Origin: an uncultured beta proteobacterium
GTDB taxonomy: Bacteria > Pseudomonadota > Gammaproteobacteria > Burkholderiales > Burkholderiaceae_C
Reading direction: 5' to 3'
Length of the DNA: 42,201 nt
NCBI GenBank assembly: GCA_903861575.1
Contig: CAIOUR010000159.1
Coordinates: 1 to 42,201 of the forward strand
Positions 1 to 9,619 of the stretch are shown piece by piece (position 1 is the first letter of the stretch; each line of letters starts with the position of its first letter). Position numbers and translations under genes: made by a program. The notes under the pieces were generated by a model, which saw only the letters and a list, made by a program, of their open reading frames with translations, was not told where the DNA came from and did not search any database.

Positions 1-2
1 AA

Positions 3-420
<418 letters not shown>

Positions 421-453
421 ACGCAGCACCCACCCCGAGACCAGGAGAGCACC

Positions 454-1710
454 ATGAGCACGACCAGCACCATCGATATTTCCCAACTCCGAATCAACGG
501 CGAACGCCTGTGGGCCTCGCTCATGGAACTGGCGCAAATCGGCGCAACACCCAAAGGTGGTGTCTGCCGCCTCACCCTCACCGACCTGGACAAGCAAGGC
601 CGCGATCTGGTGACACGCTGGGCGCGTGAGGCGGGCATGACGGTCACCATCGACAAAATCGGTAACGGTTTCATGCGCCGCCCCGGCCGCAACAACAGCC
701 TGCCACCCATCATGACCGGCAGCCACATCGACACCCAGCCCACCGGGGGCAAGTTCGACGGCAACTACGGCGTGCTGGCCGGTATTGAAGTGGTGCGCAC
801 GCTCAACGATTTGGGCATCGAGACCGAAGCGCCGATTGAGGTCGCGTTCTGGACCAATGAAGAGGGCTCGCGCTTTGTACCGGTGATGATGGGCTCGGGG
901 GTGTTCGCCAAAGCCTTTACGCTGGAGCACGCCTATGCGGCCACCGACACCACCGGCGTCTCGGTGAAAGAAGAACTCGCGCGCATCGGCTACATCGGCG
1001 ACCAGGAACCCGGCGATCACCCCATCGGCGCGTACTTTGAGACGCATATCGAGCAAGGCCCGGTGTTAGAAGACAACGACGTCACCATCGGCGTGGTGCA
1101 AGGTGTGCTGGGTATCCGCTGGTTTGACTGCACCGTCACCGGCATGGAGGCGCATGCCGGCCCGACCCCCATGGCCCTGCGCCGCGACGCCATGCAAGTG
1201 GCTACGCACATCATGCAAGAGGTCGTCGCCTCGGCCCTGCGCCACCCGCCACACGGGCGCGGCACTGTGGGCATGGTGCAAGTGTTCCCCAACAGCCGCA
1301 ACGTGATTCCCGGCCGCGTCAAATTCAGCATCGACCTGCGTAACAGCACCGACGCGCTGGTCGACCAGATGGCCGAGGAAGTCAAAGCCTTTGCCGCGCG
1401 CAAAGCCACGGAGACCGGACTGGATGTACAAATTGAAATGGTCTCCAGCTACTCGGCCATTGGCTTCCATGCCGACTGTATTGACGCCGTGGCGCGTGCT
1501 GCCAAGAAGCTGGGCTACTCCAATATGCCCGTGGTCTCGGGCGCCGGACACGACGCGGTCTACATGGCCAAGCTGGCCTCCAGCGGCATGATCTTCATCC
1601 CCTGCAAGGACGGTATCAGCCACAACGAAATTGAAGACGCCACCCCCGAGCACATCACCGCCGGCTGCAACGTGCTGCTGCACGCGATGCTGGAGCGCGC
1701 AGGTACTTAA
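454..1710 (+). CDS. Zn-dependent hydrolase, N-carbamoyl-beta-alanine / N-carbamoyl-L-amino-acid amidohydrolase family (M20)
   Basis: 418 aa; motifs TGSHIDTQPTGGKFDGNYGVLAG, FWTNEEGSRF, ETHIEQGPVLE, SGAGHDAVYMA. Next to a dihydropyrimidinase. Confidence 0.9.
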   Translation: MSTTSTIDISQLRINGERLWASLMELAQIGATPKGGVCRLTLTDLDKQGRDLVTRWAREAGMTVTIDKIGNGFMRRPGRNNSLPPIMTGSHIDTQPTGGKFDGNYGVLAGIEVVRTLNDLGIETEAPIEVAFWTNEEGSRFVPVMMGSGVFAKAFTLEHAYAATDTTGVSVKEELARIGYIGDQEPGDHPIGAYFETHIEQGPVLEDNDVTIGVVQGVLGIRWFDCTVTGMEAHAGPTPMALRRDAMQVATHIMQEVVASALRHPPHGRGTVGMVQVFPNSRNVIPGRVKFSIDLRNSTDALVDQMAEEVKAFAARKATETGLDVQIEMVSSYSAIGFHADCIDAVARAAKKLGYSNMPVVSGAGHDAVYMAKLASSGMIFIPCKDGISHNEIEDATPEHITAGCNVLLHAMLERAGT

Positions 1711-1734
1711 AACAACAACGACGGATAGCCTTTC

Positions 1735-2535
1735 ATGAGCCAGGAACCCGCAAGCAAGCCCCATCATGTAGCCGTAGACGTCCGCAAAGCCTCGCTGATT
1801 TACAACCCCGACTCTGCCCCCGTACATGCATTGGCCGATATCGATTTAGCTATCGAACCGGGTGAATTTGTCTCGCTGATCGGCCCTTCAGGCTGTGGCA
1901 AAACCACACTGCTGCGCGTTATCGCCGATCTGGAACACATCACCAGCGGCAGCGTTCTGGTTAACGGCGTTTCGGCCCACGAAGCGCGTTTGGCGCGGGC
2001 CTACGGCTATGTATTTCAGGCCCCGGCGCTGTTTGCTTGGCGCACGGTGCTGGGCAACGTCAAACTGCCGCTGCAAATCCAAGGTAAGAGCGACGCCGAC
2101 TGTGATCGGATCGCCCGCGAGCACCTGGAGCGCGTGGGCCTCGCAGGATTTGAGAGCAAATTTCCCTGGCAGCTCTCCGGCGGCATGCAGCAGCGCGCGT
2201 CGATCGCGCGCGCGCTGTCTTTTGAGCCGCGCATTTTGATGATGGACGAGCCCTTCGGCGCACTCGATGAAATCACCCGCGACCGGCTCAACGAACAGCT
2301 GCAGCAGCTGTGGCAGCGCGAGCGGCGTACCGTGGTGTTTGTGACCCACTCCATTGCCGAGGCGGTGTATCTGTCCACCCGCATCGTGGTCATGTCGCCG
2401 CGCCCTGGACGCATCGTGCGGGTGATTAACTCGACGCTACCGGACCAAAGGCACCTGGGCTTGCGCGACAGCCCTGAATTTGTCGCCTTGGCGCACGAGG
2501 TGCGGGAAGCGCTTGCCGATGGCCACCACGACTAG
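1735..2535 (+). CDS. ABC transporter ATP-binding protein (NitT/TauT-like family)
   Basis: Walker A GPSGCGKTT, signature LSGGMQQRASIARAL, Walker B ILMMDEPFGALDE. Confidence 0.92.
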   Translation: MSQEPASKPHHVAVDVRKASLIYNPDSAPVHALADIDLAIEPGEFVSLIGPSGCGKTTLLRVIADLEHITSGSVLVNGVSAHEARLARAYGYVFQAPALFAWRTVLGNVKLPLQIQGKSDADCDRIAREHLERVGLAGFESKFPWQLSGGMQQRASIARALSFEPRILMMDEPFGALDEITRDRLNEQLQQLWQRERRTVVFVTHSIAEAVYLSTRIVVMSPRPGRIVRVINSTLPDQRHLGLRDSPEFVALAHEVREALADGHHD

Positions 2536-3427
2536 CCCATCGTCCGCCGGTTGGACGCAACGCCTGGGTAGCCAGGTGCTGCCGGTTCTGGTCATCCTGC
2601 TGGCAACCCTGGCGGGCTGGTATGCGTTGACGGTGTATTTGAACGCGCCGGGTGCCATTGAGCGCGTGCTTGAGCCCAAAGGCCCTTGGACCTGGCGCGA
2701 CCTGCTGGCAGCCACCATGGCGGTTCCGCGGCCGGTGCTACCGGCGCCGCACCAGGTTGCGATAGACCTTTACAGCAGCCTGGTGGACTGGCCCCTGGAC
2801 TCACCGCGCAACCTGCTGTTCCATGTGGCGGTTACCGGGCAATCCACGCTGGTGGGCTTTGCGATGGGCACCGCGCTGGGCTTGGTCTTATCGGTGTGCA
2901 TCGTGCATTCGCGCACCCTGGACCGGGCGCTGCTGCCCTGGATCGTGGCCTCGCAGTCGGTACCGGTTTTGGCGATCGCGCCAATCGTGCTGGTGATTTT
3001 GGGAACCATGGGATTTTCCGGGGTGGCACCCAAAGCGGTCATAGCCATGTATTTGTGCTTTTTCCCGGTAACGGTGGCCATGGTGCAAGGCCTGCGTTCG
3101 CCGCAGGTGATTGAGACCGAAATGCTGCACACCTACGCCGCAACCCGCTGGCAAGCCTTGTGGTTGTTGCGCCTTCCTGCCGCCTTGCCCTTTTTGTTTC
3201 CGGCGCTGCGCGTGGGGATCGCCGCAGGGCTTGTCGGCGCGATGGTCGCGGAGCTGCCGACGGGGGCCCAAGCCGGACTGGGCGCGCGCCTGCTCACCGG
3301 TTCGTATTACGGCCAAACGGTGCAGATCTGGTCGGCCCTGGTGATGTCGGCGCTTGTGGGTTTGACGCTCACCGCCGCGATGGCCGGAATTGAGACCTTG
3401 GTCTTGGGTAGGCGAAAACAAGTATGA
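2519..3427 (+). CDS. ABC transporter permease
   Basis: Hydrophobic, with an EAA-like loop (EMLHTYAATRWQALWLLRLPAALPFLFPALRVG). ATG at 2519 overlaps the ATPase stop and is more likely than the ORF-track start. Confidence 0.88.
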   Translation: MATTTSPSSAGWTQRLGSQVLPVLVILLATLAGWYALTVYLNAPGAIERVLEPKGPWTWRDLLAATMAVPRPVLPAPHQVAIDLYSSLVDWPLDSPRNLLFHVAVTGQSTLVGFAMGTALGLVLSVCIVHSRTLDRALLPWIVASQSVPVLAIAPIVLVILGTMGFSGVAPKAVIAMYLCFFPVTVAMVQGLRSPQVIETEMLHTYAATRWQALWLLRLPAALPFLFPALRVGIAAGLVGAMVAELPTGAQAGLGARLLTGSYYGQTVQIWSALVMSALVGLTLTAAMAGIETLVLGRRKQV

Positions 3428-4392
3428 ACAGCGGCAAATCGAACCAACAGCACGCGCGATGGACCATCGTGCTGATTGCACTGGGGCTTGCTGCCGCATG
3501 GACCCTGCTTGACTCGCCCCTGGCTGATCCGCAAACGCCCAAAGCCGGGGCATTCTGGGCGGCAACCTTGGGCCTCGCAGGATTGGCCATCGCGGGCATC
3601 CGCCGACTGGCTGCCATAGACGGTACGGCCATTTACGCCAGCGCCACGGCGGCGCTGTTCGGCCTGTGGATTGTGTATTTCTGGCAACTGCTCACCGTCG
3701 CGCTTGAGGTACCTCGCGTGCTGCTGCCAGCGCCCACGCTGATTGGGGCGGCCTTGTCGGAGCACATGGGGACCCTGCAAACCGATTTCTTGCAGACCGT
3801 CGTCAAGGCCGTCGCTTTGGGCTGGCTACTGGGTTCGGGGTTGGGATTTGGTGTGGGCATTGCCATCGATCGCCTACCGTTTTTGCAACGTGGACTGCTG
3901 CCGCTGGCCTCGCTGACCAGCACGATTCCGCTGGTCGGCGTAGCGCCGATTGCCGTGATGTGGTTCGGATTTGACTGGCCGTCCAAAGCCGCCGTGGTGG
4001 TATTGATGACGTTTTTCCCGATGCTGGTCTCTACCTTGGCAGGGCTGCAAGCCAGCGACCGGCTGGAGCGTGAGCTGATGCACAGCTACGCCGCAGGCTA
4101 CAGGCGCACGCTGTGGTCGCTGCGCCTGCCTGCCGCTATGCCGTTTTTGTTTTCGGCGCTCAAAGTGAATGCCACACTGGCCTTGATCGGTGCCATCGTG
4201 GCCGAGTTTTTCGGCTCGCCCACTTCCGGGCTGGGTTTTCGTATTTCGACCGAGGCCACGCGCATGAACATGGGCCTGGTCTGGGCCGCCGTGGCGGTGG
4301 CTGCGGTGACCGGCTCGGTGGTCTATGCGACATTAGTCGCGCTGGAGCGGCGAGCTGCATTTTGGCATCCATCGATTCGCGGCAAGAGATAG
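3424..4392 (+). CDS. ABC transporter permease (second subunit, extended hydrophobic N-terminus)
   Basis: EAA-like loop ELMHSYAAGYRRTLWSLRLPAAMPFLFSALKVN. ATGA overlap with the preceding permease. Confidence 0.88.
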   Translation: MNSGKSNQQHARWTIVLIALGLAAAWTLLDSPLADPQTPKAGAFWAATLGLAGLAIAGIRRLAAIDGTAIYASATAALFGLWIVYFWQLLTVALEVPRVLLPAPTLIGAALSEHMGTLQTDFLQTVVKAVALGWLLGSGLGFGVGIAIDRLPFLQRGLLPLASLTSTIPLVGVAPIAVMWFGFDWPSKAAVVVLMTFFPMLVSTLAGLQASDRLERELMHSYAAGYRRTLWSLRLPAAMPFLFSALKVNATLALIGAIVAEFFGSPTSGLGFRISTEATRMNMGLVWAAVAVAAVTGSVVYATLVALERRAAFWHPSIRGKR

Positions 4393-4497
4393 GGGTTTGC
4401 CCTTAAACATGCCCGGTTTCCTGTTTTTGTTGTTCCCGTGGTTTGCCACTCAAGGTAAGCTGTTTTATCCCCTGCCTTTTTAACCCTAGGAGTTTTT

Positions 4498-5502
4498 ATG
4501 AAGATGCGTTCCAAATTGTCCAGCACCCTGCTGGCCGCATTGCTGGCCGTTGGTAGCGCCGCGTCCTTCGCCGCGGACAAAGTCACCATACAGCTGAAAT
4601 GGCTGCCGCAAGCCCAGTTTGCGGGCTACTACGTGGCGCAGGCCAAGGGCTACTACAAGGACGCCGGTCTCGATGTCACGATCAAACCGGGCGGCCCCGA
4701 CATTGCACCCACCCAAGTGATCGCCGGTAAGCAAGCCGATATCGTGGTGGACTGGATGCCGTCCGCCCTCGCAGCGCGCGAAGCCGGCGTTCCGCTGGTC
4801 AACGTCGCGCAGGTGTTCAACCAGTCCGGCCTGATGCTGACCTGCAAAAAGTCCAGCGGCGTCACCACCCCCAAAGACCTTAAGGGCAAAACCCTGGGCG
4901 TCTGGTACGGCGGTAACGAGTACCCATTCTTGAACTGGATGACCAAGCTCGGCTACAAAACCGACTCCGACATCAAGATCCTGAAGCAAGGCTTCAACGT
5001 CGATCCGCTGTTGCAAAACCAGGCCGCTTGTATCTCGACCATGATTTACAACGAGTACTGGCAAGTGGTAGACGCGGGCGTGAAGGAAAGCGATCTGGTC
5101 ACGTTCTTCTATGAAAAAGAAGGTGTGGCGTCTTTAGAAGACGGCCTGTATGTGCTGGAGTCCAATCTGAGCGATCCGGCATTTGTCGCGCGCATGGCCA
5201 AGTTCCTGAAGGCCAGCTTCAAGGGCTGGAATGACGCGGTGAAAAACCCCGCTGAAGCCGCCAAAATCGTCGTCGCCGGTGACACATCTGGCAGCGCCAA
5301 CGAAGCGGTTCAGAAACGCCAAATGGAAAATGTGGCCAAGCTGATCACCAACGCCGGCACTGGCAAGATCGGTTATCTGGAGCCCGCCGCTTTTGAGCGT
5401 ACCGTCAAAGTGCTGCTCTCCAGCGGCAGCTCACCCGTGATCAAGAAGGATCCGGGCAAAGCCGCGTATTCGCACGTCATCTGGGAAGCTTCGACCAAGT
5501 AA
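4498..5502 (+). CDS. ABC transporter substrate-binding protein, NMT1/THI5-like
   Basis: Signal peptide, then KVTIQLKWLPQAQFAGYYVAQAKGYYKDAGLDVTIKPGGPDIAPTQVIAGKQADI, typical of the NMT1/ThiY-like family. Confidence 0.9.
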   Translation: MKMRSKLSSTLLAALLAVGSAASFAADKVTIQLKWLPQAQFAGYYVAQAKGYYKDAGLDVTIKPGGPDIAPTQVIAGKQADIVVDWMPSALAAREAGVPLVNVAQVFNQSGLMLTCKKSSGVTTPKDLKGKTLGVWYGGNEYPFLNWMTKLGYKTDSDIKILKQGFNVDPLLQNQAACISTMIYNEYWQVVDAGVKESDLVTFFYEKEGVASLEDGLYVLESNLSDPAFVARMAKFLKASFKGWNDAVKNPAEAAKIVVAGDTSGSANEAVQKRQMENVAKLITNAGTGKIGYLEPAAFERTVKVLLSSGSSPVIKKDPGKAAYSHVIWEASTK

Positions 5503-5527
5503 AAAAAGGCGGGGCGAAAGCCCCGCC
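5501..5527 (-). terminator. Rho-independent terminator for the minus-strand gene ending at 5535
   Basis: Perfect 8-bp stem GGCGGGGC-GAAA-GCCCCGCC (5508-5527). On the minus strand it is followed by seven T (A-tract 5501-5507). Confidence 0.8.
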
Positions 5528-5534
5528 AGCTTGA

Positions 5535-6047
5535 CTACTTGGTTTTCGACAGGCTGCTGGCCGCTTTGCTTGCGGCAGCCGTGGCCATGGCAGATGCCAG
5601 CGCTGCAGCAGCCAAATCGTTGGTTGCCGGTGTTGCGGTCGATGCCTTGGATGCAGGGACCACCGCTTTCTCTGAAACGGAGGACACAACAGCCCTGGCT
5701 TTTTCCGCAACAGGAACGGCGCTAGCGGGAGCAGCAGGTGGTGCTGCGGGGTCCGCTTTGGCCTTTGCGTTGTAGTAAGTGTCGAAAACCTGTTGAATGG
5801 CCGGTGAATCGGCAGTTCCCAGCCACCCTGGACTGGCAGACTTCAGAAATGCAATGTCTTTTGCACTGCAAGCATCACCATGGGTTCGCAACCACTGTGT
5901 TGCAGCTGTAAGTCGCTCAGTCGGGTTGTGCACCGTCATGGTCAAACTGCGAAACTCCTCGACAACGCAGCCCGTATCGCCCGGCTTGGACAATGCAACG
6001 ATCGGAAACAGGGGAACCATCAAACCTAAACCTATCCACTTTTTCAT
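5535..6047 (-). CDS. Hypothetical secreted/periplasmic protein with Ala/Pro-rich low-complexity C-terminus
   Basis: Signal peptide MKKWIGLGLMVPLFPIVALSKPGD, folded-looking region with two or more Cys, then an AAP/AAS-rich tail. A terminator follows. Confidence 0.65.
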   Translation of the reverse strand: MKKWIGLGLMVPLFPIVALSKPGDTGCVVEEFRSLTMTVHNPTERLTAATQWLRTHGDACSAKDIAFLKSASPGWLGTADSPAIQQVFDTYYNAKAKADPAAPPAAPASAVPVAEKARAVVSSVSEKAVVPASKASTATPATNDLAAAALASAMATAAASKAASSLSKTK

Positions 6048-6271
6048 GCGCTTGGCCTGTAGTTAGCAACCTTCCGCGGTAAATACCATTCAGGTCGACA
6101 GAATGCGGAGCATTTTGCGCCTTTTGGTTACCCAAAATTTTGCCCAGTTCCGGGTAAGACCAGAATCCGCAATCCCAGACCTTGCTATACTCCGAGGCTG
6201 AACATCGCTTGAAATTCGACCTGCAAGGGCGGCATTTTTCAGCACTATTTTTGTTCTGAAACCGATCACAT

Positions 6272-6347
6272 TCCTCAATAGCTCAGTCGGTAGAGCGCCG
6301 GACTGTTAATCCGTAGGTCCCTGGTTCGAGCCCAGGTTGAGGAGCCA
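6272..6347 (+). tRNA. tRNA-Asn (anticodon GTT)
   Basis: TCCTCAA acceptor pairs with TTGAGGA; D-loop AGCTCAGTCGGTAGAGC; anticodon loop CTGTTAA; GGTTCGAGCC T-arm; encoded G-CCA. Confidence 0.97.
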
Positions 6348-6385
6348 AAATAAAAAGCACTGAATTTTTCAGTGCTTTTTATTTT
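6347..6385 (+). terminator. Terminator downstream of tRNA-Asn
   Basis: Perfect 18-bp inverted repeat AAAATAAAAAGCACTGAA-TTT-TTCAGTGCTTTTTATTTT, starting at the tRNA 3' A. Confidence 0.85.
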
Positions 6386-6527
6386 AAGAATTGATATTGT
6401 CATGGTATGACCGGTTGTCACCACTTTACCCCCCCGGATAAGCCCTCAATTTCATGCCAATTGCACGGTCTAGGAGATCAAAAGGTCGCCCATGGCACGT
6501 CAGCGGGTTGGCGTCCTGTAGGACAAC

Positions 6528-7472
6528 TTGTCTGCCAAGAAGCCTCCCCGTTTGTCGACTGTTAGCATCGACTTCGCATTACTAAGGTCACCTTTGCTCG
6601 CACTTAACGGACAACCTCGCTCGATCCCCAGCAAAAGCGGCTCGCTGTGCGCCTATGTGAAGGGACAAGGGAAGCCTCTGATCTTGGTTCACAGCGTCAA
6701 CGCTGCAGCTAGTGCAGCCGAGGTTCGGCCGGTATTTGATTTGATGGGTAAGCACCGCACGGTTTACGCTATCGATTTGCCGGGTTACGGAGCATCAGAA
6801 CGCTCTGACCGCCTGTACACCCCTCGCCTGATGACAGATGCTATCCTGGATTTGGCAAGCTACATTCGCACCCAGCACGGAAACCAACCGGTTGATGCAA
6901 TGGCCGCATCCCTGTCATGTGAATTTCTGGCGCGCGCCGCATTCGAACAACCCGCCACCTTCAACACCCTCTCCTTGGTGAGCCCCACAGGGATGAGCGG
7001 TCTCAAGCTACGGCGAGCACCTGAAGGAAGCACCTACGGACAGAAATGGCTGTGGTCAACTTTGAAAGGTCCAGGATGGGGTCGACTGCTTTTCAAAGGT
7101 CTGACGCGACCGGGCGTGATTCGCTATTTTCTTAACAAGACCTGGGGCTCTCGCGCCATTGACGAGGCGATGCACGAGTATGCGGTATGGACCACGCGTC
7201 AGCCCGGGGCTGAGCACGCGCCTTTGTGTTTTTTATCAGCCCAGATGTTCAGCGCTGACATCACCACCATCTACGATGGACTTCGCCTGCCAGTCTGGAT
7301 GAGCCACGGGATACGCGGAGATTTTGTGGATTACAGGGGCAAGGAGCGATTCGTCCGCAAAGGCAACTGGCGCTTTACGGTGTTCGACTCGGGCGCCCTC
7401 CCCTACTTCGAACATCCGCAGGTGTTTGAACAAACCATGCTGGAATTCATGGATGCATACCCTCCAACTTGA
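6528..7472 (+). CDS. Alpha/beta-fold hydrolase
   Basis: LILVHSVNAAASAAEVRPVF...RTVYAIDLPGYGASERSD...AASLSCEFLARAA. Possible TTG start. Confidence 0.8.
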   Translation: MSAKKPPRLSTVSIDFALLRSPLLALNGQPRSIPSKSGSLCAYVKGQGKPLILVHSVNAAASAAEVRPVFDLMGKHRTVYAIDLPGYGASERSDRLYTPRLMTDAILDLASYIRTQHGNQPVDAMAASLSCEFLARAAFEQPATFNTLSLVSPTGMSGLKLRRAPEGSTYGQKWLWSTLKGPGWGRLLFKGLTRPGVIRYFLNKTWGSRAIDEAMHEYAVWTTRQPGAEHAPLCFLSAQMFSADITTIYDGLRLPVWMSHGIRGDFVDYRGKERFVRKGNWRFTVFDSGALPYFEHPQVFEQTMLEFMDAYPPT

Positions 7473-7651
7473 ACCTCTTGTGGGCCATGGCGATGCGCAT
7501 GCCGCCGGGGGCGAGAACCGGTGCATAGCGCCCATCCACCCCGTGTCACTCCCATCATCGCTGGGAATCGTTTTAGCTTCTCATAGTGCCAACCGCGTAA
7601 ACGTCCCCGGGTAATGTGCCGCGTTGTTGTCGGTTAACGCACCGATGGGGT

Positions 7652-9046
7652 CTACTTGGCTGTTTGAACAGTTGACTTTCTTTTGAGTCCGAAAGCAGCC
7701 AACAACATCACGAACATGCTCGACTCCATCGCGAGATAAGCGCGACTGAAGCCGGTCAGCCCACCGCCCTCAAAATCAGCAACCGCGCTGATGCAAGTCA
7801 CCGCCAGCAGCGTACCCACGGCGTTGAAAATATTGATGAGGCCTTGGGCTGAGCCGCGCAAGGCGGAGGGGGCTTCGTCAAGCGCAATGGATCGAAGCGC
7901 GCCGCTCACCACCACACCCAAGCCAATACCCACCAGTACAGACGCGACCACGAACGCCGCAAAGCCAGTCTGTGGTGCCGCACTTTGGAGGTATCCCAGC
8001 GTCAATAGCCCGAAACCGAATATCACCATCTGGCGGGCACCCAGCCGGCTCAGCAGCCGCCCCGCCACCATGGAGCCAACCATGGAGCACAGCACCAGCG
8101 GCAGCAGTGCCAGCCCTGCATGCTCCACGCTAACCCCATACGCCAGGGTAGCGATCGTGGTCAAAAACACAATGCCGCCCATAGAGAAACCCACGCCCAG
8201 CGTTAGTACATACACCAGCGCCAGCTGCCGGTTTTCAAAAAGCGTAAGGGGAATCAGCGCGTGGGCGTGTCGTTTCTCGATCGCTACCAAAGCGGCCAGT
8301 AACACGCCACTGGCAGCCAGAAACCAGGGCCACAGCAGTTTGCCCGTGGCCGAGTCCGGCAGGCGCGAAATACCCATGACCAAGCACAGGAGAAACAACA
8401 AAGTAAGGGCAATGCCCGCTGAGTCGACGGGTCCTGGCGCGGCGTCGCTAGGTTTGCCGGGTACGCTGCGGGCCCCCAAAACCAGCACGACCACCGCGAC
8501 AGGAATATTCACCAGAAACAGCCAGCGCCAGCCCACGGTTGCGGTGATTGCGGTCGCCAGCGGCGGCCCGAGCACAAAGGCCATACCGTGGGTGGCACCA
8601 ATCAGCCCCAGAACACGACCCCGTCGCTCGGCTGTGAAGACATCACCCACTACCGCACTGGCCACAGGCGCAATGCCGCCTGCCCCGACACCCTGTATTG
8701 CGCGGGCGAGGAGCAGCAGGTCAAAGTTGGGCGCTGCGGCGATGCAAAGCGAGCCGATGGCGAAAAGCGCAACGCTCACCAGATACACCGGGCGGCGGCC
8801 ATGGCGGTCGCTGAAGTACGCCATCAGCGCCGTGCTGCACATCGAGCTCAGGGCAAAGACAGTCGACAACAGCCCGGCAGTGCGGTTATCAATGCCAAAG
8901 GTCGCACGCAATGCAGGCAAGACAGGTCCGACGATGGCCGAGTCAAGCGCTGCCATGAATACGCCGACAAACAGAACCTGCACCAAGCGGCGCTGCGCTG
9001 CCTCGTCGGGATACCGCGTATTCGGAGCTTGGACCTGCTGGCTCAT
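7652..9046 (-). CDS. MFS transporter, DHA (drug:H+ antiporter)-like
   Basis: 464 aa, many TM segments; LFVGVFMAALDSAIVGPVLPALRATFGID; motif A-like YFSDRHGRRPVYL. Confidence 0.9.
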   Translation of the reverse strand: MSQQVQAPNTRYPDEAAQRRLVQVLFVGVFMAALDSAIVGPVLPALRATFGIDNRTAGLLSTVFALSSMCSTALMAYFSDRHGRRPVYLVSVALFAIGSLCIAAAPNFDLLLLARAIQGVGAGGIAPVASAVVGDVFTAERRGRVLGLIGATHGMAFVLGPPLATAITATVGWRWLFLVNIPVAVVVLVLGARSVPGKPSDAAPGPVDSAGIALTLLFLLCLVMGISRLPDSATGKLLWPWFLAASGVLLAALVAIEKRHAHALIPLTLFENRQLALVYVLTLGVGFSMGGIVFLTTIATLAYGVSVEHAGLALLPLVLCSMVGSMVAGRLLSRLGARQMVIFGFGLLTLGYLQSAAPQTGFAAFVVASVLVGIGLGVVVSGALRSIALDEAPSALRGSAQGLINIFNAVGTLLAVTCISAVADFEGGGLTGFSRAYLAMESSMFVMLLAAFGLKRKSTVQTAK

Positions 9047-9190
9047 CGGCTTATAGCATTGTGTTGGTTATCGCCGCGCCCTTCCAAAGATGACCCTCTA
9101 GGAGAACGGTCGGGTACGGGCTTCCCAAACCTTGGTTAGTCCAGGTCGACTTCATCTTTATCCATTTTTCGTTTCAACATCGGAATTGCC

Positions 9191-9619
9191 CTACCAGAAC
9201 GGCCTGTGCAATGTAAACCAAGGGGGTGCCGGGACAGGGTCATCCGAAGCTGATAAGCCCGATGTGAGAACCCGAGCCAGCGAAAAAATGTCGCTACGCG
9301 AGATCGGCAATTCCAGCTCCACATAAACTGAGTGATCAAACTCCCCTTTTAGCCGAGGTCGTCATGTGTAGGTGGGTTGCTTGCGCTGGGCCAGAGATGT
9401 ATTCCGACGATCTCATGGGCACCGCACACACGCGCCAACCAAAATGGGTTACATCCGATTACCACCATTGCATCCGAACCATCGGATTCCGATTCCACAC
9501 ATTGGTTCCAAGTTGAAGAGCGCAATGGCGTTCATTGGACCGAAGGTGGACTGGAGCACTTCAAAATCACCCTCTGATTCGTTCAAGATCATCAAACGCA
9601 ACTTGTCCAAGTGGCTCAT
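9191..9619 (-). pseudogene. Probable frameshifted gene remnant, translationally coupled to the upstream photolyase-like gene
   Basis: ATG at 9619 overlaps the photolyase-like TGA (ATGA). Protein-like stretches lie in alternating frames: MSHLDKLRLMILNESEGDFEVLQSTFGPMNAIALFNLEP / ESESDGSDAMVVIGCNPFWLARVCGAHEIVGIHLWPSASNPPTHDDLG* / KGEFDHSVYVELELPISRSDIFSLARVLTSGLSASDDPVPAPPWFTLHRPFW*. Confidence 0.45.

Noticed and set aside
7791-9056. 421-aa plus-strand ORF
   Set aside because: Fully antisense to the clear MFS transporter; Ser/Thr/Pro/Arg-rich with no recognisable motif.
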